A program made the translations under genes and the position numbers. A stretch of DNA of 64,000 nt, taken from the NCBI RefSeq assembly GCF_001902635.1, contig NZ_MJAO01000002.1, positions 1 to 64,000 of the forward strand, given 5' to 3'. This DNA is from Serratia marcescens. Its GTDB lineage: Bacteria > Pseudomonadota > Gammaproteobacteria > Enterobacterales > Enterobacteriaceae. Position 1 is the stretch's first letter. Each line of letters starts with the position of its first letter. Below the pieces are notes generated by a model, which saw only the letters and a program-made list of their open reading frames with translations, did no database searches and was not told the origin of the DNA. Below, one piece after another: positions 45,431-54,279 of this stretch.

Positions 45431-46643
45431 GTATCAGGTGGCGATTGTCGGCTCTGGGCCGGCGGGGATCGCGGCGGCGACCGCACTGCGGCGGGCGGGG
45501 ATCGAGGATGTGGTGATCCTGGAGCGGGAACAGCAGGCGGGCGGCGTGCCCAGGCACTGTCGGCATCCCACCTTCGGGCTGCAAACCTTTTACCGGCCGA
45601 TGCTCGGCTCCACCTATGTCGATAAGATACTGGCGCGCGCCGGGCAAGTGGAGATCCGCACCGGCGTGACGGTGACCGCCATCAAGCCGGACGGCGAACT
45701 GACCATCACGGATCAGCGTGGCGTCAGCGCGCTGAAGGCGCAGCGGGTGATCCTGGCGACCGGCGTGCGCGAGACGCCGCGCCATCCGCGCCTGGTGAGT
45801 GGCCTGCGGCCGCAGGGCGTGCTGACCGCCGGTGCGCTGCAGCAGTTCGTCTATCTGCGCGGGTTGCAGCCGGGCAAGGCACCGGTGGTGGTCGGCACCG
45901 AGCTGGTCAGTTTCTCCGCGTTGTGGACGCTGCGCAACGCCGGGGTGCGCGCCGTCGCCATGATTGAAAGTGGCGACCGGCCCGTCGCCTGGCGTCTGAG
46001 CGCGCTCTATGCGCGCCTGATGGGGGTGCCGATCCACTATGCTTCGCGGGTGACCGATATTGCCGGCCGCGATCGGGTCGAATCCATCGAGGTGGAGAAT
46101 CGCCAGGGGGAGAAACGGCGCATCGCCTGCGACAGCCTGATCTTCACTGGCCGCTTCACCGGGGAGTATACGCTGGTTCGCCAGAGCCATCTGGCGCAGC
46201 GGCCGGACAGCGGCTGCCCGCTGACCGATCAGTTCGGCCGCTGTTCTGACGCCGCCTATTTCGCCGTCGGCAACATGCTGCACCCGGCGGACATGGGCGA
46301 CCAGTGTTATCAGGAAGGGCTGCGCGTTGGCGAAGCCGTTGCCCGTTCGCTGCAGCGCACGCTGCCGCCGGCGCGGCAAACCCTCCCGGTGCGGCACGAC
46401 GAGCGGATACGCCTGACCGCGCCTGCCAACGTGGCGCTGATCGGCAAACCTACCACGGTCACGATCAATATGCGCGTGGAGCGGGCGGTGTCCGGTTCGG
46501 TGGTGGTGCGGTTGGGGGAGAAAGTGCTGTATCGCAAAATGCATCGCTGCCTGCCCGAACGGCGGATCCTGCTGCGTAATATCGCCTTGCCGGCCGACGG
46601 CGAGCGTGACGCGCTGCACATCAGCATCGAATCCGCCGGATGA
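45420..46643 (+). CDS. FAD/NAD-dependent oxidoreductase, partner of the GlpA-like subunit
   Basis: This 407-residue flavoprotein has an FAD-binding start (VAIVGSGPAGIAAATALRRAG) and VILATGVRETPRHPRLVSGLRP near 110. A central NAD-binding-type segment (APVVVGTELVSFSALWTLRNAG) lies near 160, and a beta-rich tail follows. It resembles the second flavoprotein subunit of HcnB/OoxA-type dehydrogenases, which pair with a DAO-type subunit. AGGGAG lies before its ATG, inside the end of the previous gene, indicating coupling. It probably passes electrons on from the GlpA-like subunit. Confidence 0.85.
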   Translation: MKTEYQVAIVGSGPAGIAAATALRRAGIEDVVILEREQQAGGVPRHCRHPTFGLQTFYRPMLGSTYVDKILARAGQVEIRTGVTVTAIKPDGELTITDQRGVSALKAQRVILATGVRETPRHPRLVSGLRPQGVLTAGALQQFVYLRGLQPGKAPVVVGTELVSFSALWTLRNAGVRAVAMIESGDRPVAWRLSALYARLMGVPIHYASRVTDIAGRDRVESIEVENRQGEKRRIACDSLIFTGRFTGEYTLVRQSHLAQRPDSGCPLTDQFGRCSDAAYFAVGNMLHPADMGDQCYQEGLRVGEAVARSLQRTLPPARQTLPVRHDERIRLTAPANVALIGKPTTVTINMRVERAVSGSVVVRLGEKVLYRKMHRCLPERRILLRNIALPADGERDALHISIESAG

Positions 46644-46756
46644 AGCGCGGCAACGGCTTGCGTCTAACGCCCTGAAACCCGTAGTATTCCGTCAGTTAAC
46701 GCCGCGAGTCTCGGCGGAGGCAGTCACTCTTACTAAAGGCAGCGAGTGTAATGTGA

Positions 46757-47527
46757 ATGGATATCTCTAATTCCGTGGAAAGGCGCAATGAAATACTGGC
46801 GTTGATCCAAGCCAACGGCCGGGTTTACGTGAATGAGCTGGCGGATAAATTCCAGGTTTCGCAGGAAACCATTCGGCGCGACCTGAACAAACTGGAAGAC
46901 TATCGGCTGATCAAGAAGATCCACGGCGGCGCGGTCAGCAGCCAGTTCAAATTCGAGCATGAATTCAACGAGCGGGCCAAAATCGCCGAGGCCGAGAAGC
47001 GCGCCATCGCGGAGAAAGCGGTGACGCTGATCCAGCCGGGCGATACGGTATTCGTGGATTTCGGCTCCACCACGCTGGAGTTCGCCCGGCAGTTGGCGAC
47101 CGTCGATCAGCTGACGGTCATCACCAATTCGCCGCTGATCGCCAACGTCTGTCTGGAAAATGACTCCATCGACGTGGTGCTGATCGGCGGGCAGTTCATC
47201 GGCTCCAAAATGGCGTGCCTGGGGGCGATCGCGCTGAGTAACATCGAGGCGTTTTTCGCCGATTATGCCATCATCGGCGCCGGCGCGGTCAACGTGCTGA
47301 CCGGGGTGATGGATCAAAATGTCAACGAGGCGGCCATCGCGCGCAAAATGATCGCGCAGAGCCGAAAATGCATCGTGTTGGCGGACGAAAACAAGCTGCG
47401 CGGGCATGCGATGACGCTGGTGGCCAAATGGCCCGAGGTCGATTATCTGGTGACCTCCGACAGCGGCCACGCATTGGAAGGGTTGGTTTTCCCCGCCAAC
47501 GTCAATGTGTTGGTGGCGCAGGTGTAA
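46757..47527 (+). CDS. DeoR/GlpR-family transcriptional regulator
   Basis: This 256-residue protein has a DeoR helix-turn-helix at 8-60 (RVYVNELADKFQVSQETIRRDLNKLE) and a C-terminal sugar-phosphate sensor domain of the isomerase fold (VFVDFGSTTLEFARQL near 97, KCIVLADENKL near 208). It most likely represses both arms of the EutH/kinase/flavoprotein locus and responds to a phosphorylated intermediate. It follows the flavoprotein gene after 113 bp, so it may have its own promoter. Confidence 0.92.
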   Translation: MDISNSVERRNEILALIQANGRVYVNELADKFQVSQETIRRDLNKLEDYRLIKKIHGGAVSSQFKFEHEFNERAKIAEAEKRAIAEKAVTLIQPGDTVFVDFGSTTLEFARQLATVDQLTVITNSPLIANVCLENDSIDVVLIGGQFIGSKMACLGAIALSNIEAFFADYAIIGAGAVNVLTGVMDQNVNEAAIARKMIAQSRKCIVLADENKLRGHAMTLVAKWPEVDYLVTSDSGHALEGLVFPANVNVLVAQV

Positions 47528-47532
47528 GTGAC

Positions 47533-47570
47533 GGCCCGTTCCGCATACGGCGGGCCGCCGGGATTGTTAT
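47533..47570 (+). terminator. Probable terminator after the DeoR gene
   Basis: GGCCCG pairs with CGGGCC (47533-47556). A T-rich stretch follows only about ten bases later, so it is a moderate candidate. Confidence 0.45.
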
Positions 47571-49240
47571 TTTTTCACCACCAGGCCCACGCCGCGGCCG
47601 CGCGGATCGGACGCGGTTTCCGGCGTGCGGCCATCGATGCGAATGACCTGAATATCCCCCATGTTCCAACCCTGATCTTCCAGGGTGTAACCCATGGCTT
47701 TCAACTCGTCCGCCGGTTTACCGGTCAGCGGCGCGAAGCTGTCGTAGTAGAGAGTGTCTTTGGGCAGCAGCTGGTGGTGCACGCGCTGGGCGGCCACCGC
47801 CTGACTCAGCGGCAGGTGGTAATCGTAGAGGTTGTTGATCACCTGGAAGATCGAGGTAAAGATGCGCGATCCGCCAGGGGTGCCGATCACCAGGCTGACG
47901 TCGCCGTCGCGGGTGATGATGGTCGGGCTCATCGAGGAAAGCATGCGCTTCCCCGGTTCGATGGCGTTGGCGTCACTGCCCACTACGCCGAAGGCATTGG
48001 CGACGCCGGGCTTGGCGCTGAAGTCGTCCATCTCGTCGTTCAACAGGAAACCGGCGCCTTTGACCACCACGCCGCTGCCGAAGTCCCAGTTGAGGGTGTA
48101 GGTGTTGCTGACCGCGTTGCCGGCGGCGTCGACGATCGAGAAGTGGGTGGTTTGGTGGGTTTCCAGCCCCGGCCGCACCTGCTCGGTCGGCGAGATCGCC
48201 GTCGGGTTGATCTCGGCGGCGCGTTTTTGCAGGTAGTCAGGGGCGATCAGCTGTGCTTCCGGCACCTTGGTGAAATCCGGGTCGCCGAGGTAGTCGGCGC
48301 GATCGGCGAACACGCGCTTCTCGATTTCCGCCAACAGGTGGATATAGCGAGCCGAGTTTAGCTGCACCCCCTTGAAGTCGGCGGCGCGATCCTCTTTTAT
48401 CCCCAGCAGCTGCGCCAGCGCAATGCCACCGGAGCTGGGCAGCGGGGCGGTATATACGGTGTTGCCGCGCCAGCTGATGCGCATCGGTTCACGCCATTTC
48501 ACCCGATAGTCGGCCAAATCCGCCGCGCCGATCAGCCCGTTGTCGCGCTGCATTTGCGCCACCAGCAGGCGCGCGGTTTCACCGTGATAAAAATCGTCGG
48601 CGCCCAACTTGGCGATGCGCTCGAGGGTGGCGGCCAGCTCCGGCTGTTTGAACACCGTGCCGGGCTTCATGGCGCCGAAATAGTCGCCGAAGTTGGTCTT
48701 GCCGGCGAACAGCTTGTTGGCATCTTCGCGGTACTGGTACTGCTGATCCGCCACCTTGAAGCCTTGCCGCGCATAGCCGATGGCCGGCGTCAGCAGCTCG
48801 GCCCACGGCAGCTTGCCGAAGCGTTTATGGGCTTCCCACAGCCCCAGCACGGTGCCCGGCACGCCGGCGGCGCGGCTGCCCACCAGGCTGAGATTCTCGA
48901 TCACTTCACCTTTCTCGTTCAGGTACATGGTTTTGCTGGCGGCCTTCGGCGCCACTTCGCGGTAGTCGAGAAAATAGGGCTTGCCGTCGACGTACAGCGT
49001 CATGAATCCGCCGCCGCCGATATTGCCGGCTTCAGGGTAGGTCACCGCCAGAGTAAAGGCGGTGGCGACCGCCGCATCGACCGCGTTGCCGCCGGCCTGC
49101 AGAATTTGCGCGGCGACTTTAGCGCCATATTGATCCGGCGCGGCGACCGCCCCGGCGGTCAGATCGGCGGCGAAGGCGGCGGGAACGGTGCAGGCAATGG
49201 CCACGCTCAGAGCTATCGTTTTCAATAAACCGGCAGACAT
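47567..49240 (-). CDS. ggt: Gamma-glutamyltransferase
   Basis: This 557-residue periplasmic N-terminal nucleophile hydrolase cleaves glutathione and other gamma-glutamyl compounds. A signal peptide ends at AAFA (residue 24). The autocatalytic cleavage site and nucleophile are in HQTTHFSIVD, with Thr364 as the likely new N-terminus. The gamma-glutamyl pocket segments SSMSPTI and GTPGGSRI follow. The AAAGGA site before the ATG fits. Length is slightly short of E. coli Ggt (580). It stands alone. Confidence 0.92.
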   Translation of the reverse strand: MSAGLLKTIALSVAIACTVPAAFAADLTAGAVAAPDQYGAKVAAQILQAGGNAVDAAVATAFTLAVTYPEAGNIGGGGFMTLYVDGKPYFLDYREVAPKAASKTMYLNEKGEVIENLSLVGSRAAGVPGTVLGLWEAHKRFGKLPWAELLTPAIGYARQGFKVADQQYQYREDANKLFAGKTNFGDYFGAMKPGTVFKQPELAATLERIAKLGADDFYHGETARLLVAQMQRDNGLIGAADLADYRVKWREPMRISWRGNTVYTAPLPSSGGIALAQLLGIKEDRAADFKGVQLNSARYIHLLAEIEKRVFADRADYLGDPDFTKVPEAQLIAPDYLQKRAAEINPTAISPTEQVRPGLETHQTTHFSIVDAAGNAVSNTYTLNWDFGSGVVVKGAGFLLNDEMDDFSAKPGVANAFGVVGSDANAIEPGKRMLSSMSPTIITRDGDVSLVIGTPGGSRIFTSIFQVINNLYDYHLPLSQAVAAQRVHHQLLPKDTLYYDSFAPLTGKPADELKAMGYTLEDQGWNMGDIQVIRIDGRTPETASDPRGRGVGLVVKK

Positions 49241-49354
49241 AGAAGATCCTTTTAGCGATTTTCAGTTATCAGGTGAATTCAACTAATTATTTTTGAAACA
49301 GCGAGTTAGCGCGTTTTTTTTGAAATGTTGCGGCGCTTCATTGAAGGTAGCAGC

Positions 49355-49376
49355 GGTCAGGCGGCGTCGCCTGACC
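49355..49376. other. Perfect 9-bp hairpin upstream of ggt
   Basis: GGTCAGGCG pairs with CGCCTGACC around GCGT, between the stop of the LysR gene and ggt on the same strand. It lacks a T tract; it may be a weak terminator or an operator. Confidence 0.4.
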
Positions 49377-49402
49377 AGAATGGAGAATCGTGACGTGGCG
49401 CG

Positions 49403-50266
49403 TTATGCGTCGGCGGGCAGCGCCGACAGTAGCCACTGGCAAAACTGCCGGGCGAGCGGGTTGTGTTCGCTGTCGCGGTGCAGCAGCCACGCCCAGTTGG
49501 CGCCGCGCACCCGTTGTTTGGTTAACGGTTGCAGCAGGCCTGTGCTACACGCTTGCTGCGCCAGCAGCCGGCTGACCAGCGCGATGCCCAGACCGTTGCA
49601 GGCGGCGTCTAACAGCAGGCCGGGATCGGAAAAATTCAGCCCGCTGCTGCGTTGGCCGACGTGCGCGCCACCCGCCACCGTCCAGTGGCTCCAGTCCATC
49701 TCCCGTTCACCGTGCAGGGTGACGCGCTGTTCCTCCGACAACGCCAGCACGCCGGGATGACAGGCGGGGTAAAGTCGATCGGTATACACGATCTTAAAGG
49801 TGCAGTCGGCCTGCGCGCTGAGATCGTCGCGAATAGCCAGATCGATGCTTTCCGTCGTCATATCCGGCGGGTCGAAGCTGGTGAACAGCCACAGGTCGAT
49901 CTGCGGATGCAGGCGATTGAATTCGCTCAGCCGCGGCACCAACCAGTGGCGGGCAAATGCCGGGGTGGTGTTGACGATCAGCTGATTGGGCTTGCGGTAT
50001 TGATCCAGACGGCGGATACCGACGGCTAACTGCTGCAACATCACCTGCGCGGTGCTGAACAGATCGTGACCGGCATCGGTCAGGGTCACGCTGCGTCCGG
50101 TGCGGAAGAACAACGGTTGCTCCAGAAACGCTTCGAGGCTGCGGATCTGTTGGCTGATCGCCGACTGGGTGAGGTGCAGCTCTTCGGCGGCCTGATGAAA
50201 ACTGCCCAATCGCGCCGCCGCTTCAAACCCCCGCAGCGCGTTCAATGGCGGCCAGTGTTTTAACAT
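49403..50266 (-). CDS. LysR-family transcriptional regulator, GcvA-like
   Basis: This 287-residue protein has an N-terminal winged helix-turn-helix (LNALRGFEAAARLGSFHQAAEELHLTQSAISQQIRSLE, in two blocks) and a substrate-binding domain from about 90. PLNALRGFEAAAR is typical of the GcvA subgroup. It is divergent from the agmatine-deiminase-family gene 142 bp away and upstream of ggt on the same strand. The divergent gene is its most likely target. Confidence 0.9.
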   Translation of the reverse strand: MLKHWPPLNALRGFEAAARLGSFHQAAEELHLTQSAISQQIRSLEAFLEQPLFFRTGRSVTLTDAGHDLFSTAQVMLQQLAVGIRRLDQYRKPNQLIVNTTPAFARHWLVPRLSEFNRLHPQIDLWLFTSFDPPDMTTESIDLAIRDDLSAQADCTFKIVYTDRLYPACHPGVLALSEEQRVTLHGEREMDWSHWTVAGGAHVGQRSSGLNFSDPGLLLDAACNGLGIALVSRLLAQQACSTGLLQPLTKQRVRGANWAWLLHRDSEHNPLARQFCQWLLSALPADA

Positions 50267-50407
50267 AATCGATAAGCCTGTCTAATCAGATATCCACTAA
50301 ATATATCGTTTGTCGCGGTCATTGGGTAAGCCTAGCATAAGACTTGAATAAAAAACGTTATCTTTGCTGATAACGTGTTGAATTGATAATTATTAATTGA
50401 GGTAATC

Positions 50408-51529
50408 ATGTCAACGCGACGTACATTTATCAAGCAACTCTCTGCGGTGGCCGGCGTCAGCCTGACGTCGTCGCTGAGTTTTCCCCAGGGCGTTTACGCA
50501 AAAGAGGCGCTTAATTCAGGATGGCGCATGCCCGACGAAGGGGAACCGCAACAGCGGGCGTTTCTTGCCTTTGGCGCACAGCGGGCCATCTGGGGCGAAT
50601 TCACGGCGGACGTGCAGGCGGCGCAGGGGCGTATCGCCCGCGCCATCGCCGAGTTTCAGCCGGTGACGGTATTTTGCCGCGAGCGTGAACGGCAATTGGC
50701 CGAGGCCACCTGCGGCAGCCACAACGTCAGCTATGTCGTCACCGAGCTGGATGACATCTGGGTGCGCGACTTCGGCGCCAATTTCGTCGTCAACGGCGCC
50801 GGCGAACTCGGGGCGGTGGATTTCAACTTCAACGGCTGGGGCAATAAACAGCGGCATGCCAAGGATGCGCGCCTGGCGGCGTTTGCCGCCAACCGTTACG
50901 GTGCCGTTCAACTGCGCCGCAGCGCACTGGTCGGCGAAGGCGGCGGTATCGAAGTGGACGGGCACGGCACCGGCATCATGACCGAGAGCAGTTGGGTGAA
51001 TGCGAACCGTAATCCGGGCTGGAGCCGGGACCGGGTGGAGCAGGAGCTGAAAGCGATGCTCGGCCTGCGCAAAATTATCTGGCTGCCGGGCATTAAAGGC
51101 CGGGACATCACCGACGCCCACGTCGATTTTTACGCCCGCTTCGTGCGGCCTGGCGTGGTGGTGGCCAACCTGGACACCGATCCGGCCTCTTATGACCATG
51201 CGGTTACCCAGCAACATCTGGCGATCCTCAAGGCGGCGACCGACGCCGATGGCCGCCAACTGCAGGTGCATACGCTTTCGCCGCCGCTGGCGCCGCGCGA
51301 CAGCCGATTCAGCCGCAACAACCCGGATTTTGCGGCGGGCTACATCAATTATTTCGTCATCAACGGCGCGGTGATCGCCCCGGAGTTTGGCGACCCGCAG
51401 GCGGATCAGGCGGCACTTGAACTGCTGACGGCGCTCTATCCGCAGCGCAAGGTGGTGCAGCTGGAGATCGACGCCATCGCCGCCGGCGGCGGCGGTATTC
51501 ACTGCGCAACCCACCAACTGCCGGTGTAA
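50408..51529 (+). CDS. Agmatine deiminase / peptidyl-arginine deiminase family protein, Tat-exported
   Basis: This 373-residue protein has a twin-arginine signal peptide (TRRTFIKQL, then a hydrophobic stretch to about 32). The rest is a PAD_porph fold: DDIWVRDFGANF near 117, EGGGIEVDGHGT near 180, DAHVDFYARF near 238, and the catalytic cysteine in GGGGIHCATHQ at the C-terminus. Such enzymes release ammonia from agmatine or peptidyl-arginine. Export to the periplasm is unusual for agmatine deiminase, so a periplasmic substrate is likely. It is divergent from a LysR regulator. Confidence 0.9.
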   Translation: MSTRRTFIKQLSAVAGVSLTSSLSFPQGVYAKEALNSGWRMPDEGEPQQRAFLAFGAQRAIWGEFTADVQAAQGRIARAIAEFQPVTVFCRERERQLAEATCGSHNVSYVVTELDDIWVRDFGANFVVNGAGELGAVDFNFNGWGNKQRHAKDARLAAFAANRYGAVQLRRSALVGEGGGIEVDGHGTGIMTESSWVNANRNPGWSRDRVEQELKAMLGLRKIIWLPGIKGRDITDAHVDFYARFVRPGVVVANLDTDPASYDHAVTQQHLAILKAATDADGRQLQVHTLSPPLAPRDSRFSRNNPDFAAGYINYFVINGAVIAPEFGDPQADQAALELLTALYPQRKVVQLEIDAIAAGGGGIHCATHQLPV

Positions 51530-51534
51530 GGCAT

Positions 51535-52167
51535 TCACCGCGTGCGCGTCTGCGAGCCAAGCGCTGCTTGCAGCGCCATATTCAGTTCAAGCACGTTGAC
51601 GCGGGGTTCGCCAAATATCCCCCAAGCGGGTGGTTGAATATGTGCGTTGATAAGCGATTCGATCTCTTGCTCCGGGATCGCGTGCGCTTGCGCTACTCTC
51701 GTGGCTTGCAACCGTGCATTATCCGGGCTGATGTCGGGATCCAATCCGGATGCCGACGTCGTCAGCATATCCGCCGGCAATAATTTTCCTCGCAGGTTGG
51801 GCTGGGCCGTTTCCAGCGCCGCGCGGTCGGTCAACATACGGGTGCGCAGAGCGGCGCTGGCGGGGCCCAGGTTAGATCCGCTGGAGTTACCGGCGTTATA
51901 AGGTGCCGCTACCGTCTTGGACGCATCGTTAGGGTCAGCGTCGGTCGTCGCGGAAGGACGACCATGAAACCATTGATCTCCTTGCCAGTTTTGTCCGATC
52001 AGACGTGAACCCAGCGGATGTCCGCCGGCAGCGAAAATCATGCTGCCATTAGCCTGTACGGGGAATAGGGTTTGAGCTAAACCGTTTATCACCAGGGGAT
52101 AAGCGATACCGCACAGTAACCAGGTCACCGTAGTAATGCGCAAAGCGCTACCGATTATTCTCAACAT
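51535..52167 (-). CDS. kdpC: Potassium-transporting ATPase subunit KdpC
   Basis: This 210-residue subunit of the high-affinity K+ pump has one N-terminal membrane helix (ITTVTWLLCGIAYPLVINGL) and a periplasmic domain with GSRLIGQNWQGDQWFHGRPSA near 55 and LLPADMLTTSASGLDPDISP near 130, both KdpC hallmarks. It ends the operon. It converges with the agmatine-deiminase gene, leaving only five bases between stops. The usual kdpDE genes do not follow. Confidence 0.95.
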   Translation of the reverse strand: MLRIIGSALRITTVTWLLCGIAYPLVINGLAQTLFPVQANGSMIFAAGGHPLGSRLIGQNWQGDQWFHGRPSATTDADPNDASKTVAAPYNAGNSSGSNLGPASAALRTRMLTDRAALETAQPNLRGKLLPADMLTTSASGLDPDISPDNARLQATRVAQAHAIPEQEIESLINAHIQPPAWGIFGEPRVNVLELNMALQAALGSQTRTR

Positions 52168-52179
52168 GTTCAGGCCCTC

Positions 52180-54249
52180 TTACATCGCAAGAGACAAGCA
52201 GAAATCGATAAGTTTGATGCCGATAAAGGGAGCGATCAGCCCGCCGCCGCCATAGATTAATAGGTTGCGATAAAACATCGCCTCAGCGTTTTTTGGTATG
52301 AAACGCACGCCGCGCAGCGCCAGTGGGATCAGCGCAGGGATGATCAGCGCGTTAAAAATCAGCGCAGAGAGAATGGCGCTTTGCGGCGTCGCCAAGTGCA
52401 TGATGTTGAGCGAAGCCAGTCCCGGCAATGCCGTGATAAACAGAGCCGGTAAAATGGCAAAATATTTAGCGACGTCATTGGCAATGGAGAAGGTCGTCAG
52501 CGCGCCGCGCGTAATCAGCATCTGTTTGCCGATAGCCACCAGTTCGAGCAATTTGGTGGGATCGGAATCCAGATCGATGACGTTTGAAGCTTCTTTGGCG
52601 GGCATGGTGCCGGTATACATCGCGACGCCGACGTCCGCTTGCGCCAAGGCCGGCGCGTCATTGGTGCCGTCTCCGCTCATCGCCACCAGGTGCCCCAGAG
52701 CCTGCTCATGACGGATCAGGGTGAGTTTGTCTTCGGGCTTGGCTTCGGCGATATAATTATCCAATCCCGCCTCGGCGGCGATCACGCTGGCGGTGGTCGG
52801 GTTGTCCCCGGTGACCATGACGGTGCGAATGCCCATCGCCCGTAATTGTATGGCGCGTTGGCGAATGCCGGGTTTGAGCACGTCCGATAAGGCGATAATC
52901 CCCAATATTTCGCCATTTACCGCGACTGCCAGCGGCGTTGCCCCACGCAGGGCGATACTTTCGGCCAGCCTGTGGAGGTCAGGTGGCGGCGCCGTATTGT
53001 AGGTGCTTTGCACGTATTTGATGACCGCATCGACGGCGCCTTTACGTATCACACGGCCGTCGGGCATGTCGGTTCCGCTCATGCGAGTTTGTGCCGAGAA
53101 GTCTGTGCCTGCGGCGTCTTCCTGCTGCGGCTCAGGATGCGCGCCGCCCTGCAGTGCAAAGGCGACGGTCGATTGCCCTTCCGGCGTGGAGTCAAACAGA
53201 GAGGCCAGGTAGGCTGCCTGCAGCAGTTGCCGTTGTTCGTGCTTTTCAACGGCCACACAGGCGGTGGCTTGGCGATTGCCGATGGTGATGGTGCCGGTTT
53301 TGTCCAGTATCAGCGTATTGACATCTCCGGCGGCCTCAACCGCTTTTCCTGACGTTGCCAACATATTAAAACGCATTGTTCTGTCGATGCCGGCAATACC
53401 GATGGTAGACAGCAGGGCGCCTATCGTTGTCGGGATCAGCGCGACGGTCAGCGCCACCAGGTCGGCGACGTTAATCTGCGCGTGCAGATAAACGGCCACG
53501 GGAGCGATGGCGGCGACGACGATGACAAAGATCAGCGTGAGTACCGACAACAGCACCGTCAGCGCAATTTCATTGGGCGTTTTCTGGCGTCGGGCGCCTT
53601 CAACCAGATGTATCATGCGGTCGAGAAAGGTGTTGCCGGGCAACACCGTAACTTTGATCACCAAGGCGTTCGACAGCACCCGGGTTCCTCCTGTGACCGT
53701 GGAGGCGACATCGGAGCCGGGTTCTTTGATCACCGGCGCCGACTCACCGGTGATCATTGATTCGTCGACGTAAGCGGCGCCGGAAACCACTTCGCCATCA
53801 ATAGGGATCAGCTCCTCTTTTTCCACCTGAATTCGGTCGCCCAGCTGCAATTCGAGCGCTGAGACGTTCTCAAAGGTGCCGTTTGCCAAGAGCCGGCGGG
53901 CGCCAAGCTCGACCGTGGTATGACGCAACGATGACGCCTTGGCTTTGCCCCGACCTTCGGCCAGGGCTTCGGCAAAATTGGCGAACCAGAGGGTGACGAG
54001 CAGGATCAGCGTTACCGTGCCGTTATAAACGACGCCGCCGTGAGACGGGCCGAAAAGCGAAGGGTCTACCGTCAGCGCCGCGGTTATCCAGGTGCCGATC
54101 CAAACCACGAACATCACCGGATTGCGAATTTGCAACCGCGGATCGAATTTTTTCAGCGAGTCTACCCAGGCGCGATAGAACAGCGCCGCGCTATAGCCGC
54201 CGGCTTTAGGCGCGCTTGACGGTATCGGCAGGACCTCTTTCATGTTCAT
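52180..54249 (-). CDS. kdpB: Potassium-transporting P-type ATPase subunit KdpB
   Basis: This 689-residue catalytic subunit of KdpFABC has the phosphorylation motif DKTGTITIGN near 310. The TGES motif of the actuator domain lies near 165, and GDGTNDAPAL near 530. Seven or so membrane helices surround these. It hydrolyses ATP to drive K+ uptake through KdpA. It follows kdpA by 30 bp and precedes kdpC by 12. Confidence 0.96.
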   Translation of the reverse strand: MNMKEVLPIPSSAPKAGGYSAALFYRAWVDSLKKFDPRLQIRNPVMFVVWIGTWITAALTVDPSLFGPSHGGVVYNGTVTLILLVTLWFANFAEALAEGRGKAKASSLRHTTVELGARRLLANGTFENVSALELQLGDRIQVEKEELIPIDGEVVSGAAYVDESMITGESAPVIKEPGSDVASTVTGGTRVLSNALVIKVTVLPGNTFLDRMIHLVEGARRQKTPNEIALTVLLSVLTLIFVIVVAAIAPVAVYLHAQINVADLVALTVALIPTTIGALLSTIGIAGIDRTMRFNMLATSGKAVEAAGDVNTLILDKTGTITIGNRQATACVAVEKHEQRQLLQAAYLASLFDSTPEGQSTVAFALQGGAHPEPQQEDAAGTDFSAQTRMSGTDMPDGRVIRKGAVDAVIKYVQSTYNTAPPPDLHRLAESIALRGATPLAVAVNGEILGIIALSDVLKPGIRQRAIQLRAMGIRTVMVTGDNPTTASVIAAEAGLDNYIAEAKPEDKLTLIRHEQALGHLVAMSGDGTNDAPALAQADVGVAMYTGTMPAKEASNVIDLDSDPTKLLELVAIGKQMLITRGALTTFSIANDVAKYFAILPALFITALPGLASLNIMHLATPQSAILSALIFNALIIPALIPLALRGVRFIPKNAEAMFYRNLLIYGGGGLIAPFIGIKLIDFCLSLAM

Positions 54250-54279
54250 TTACGTGACTCCCGAGCTATCGGTTAACGT

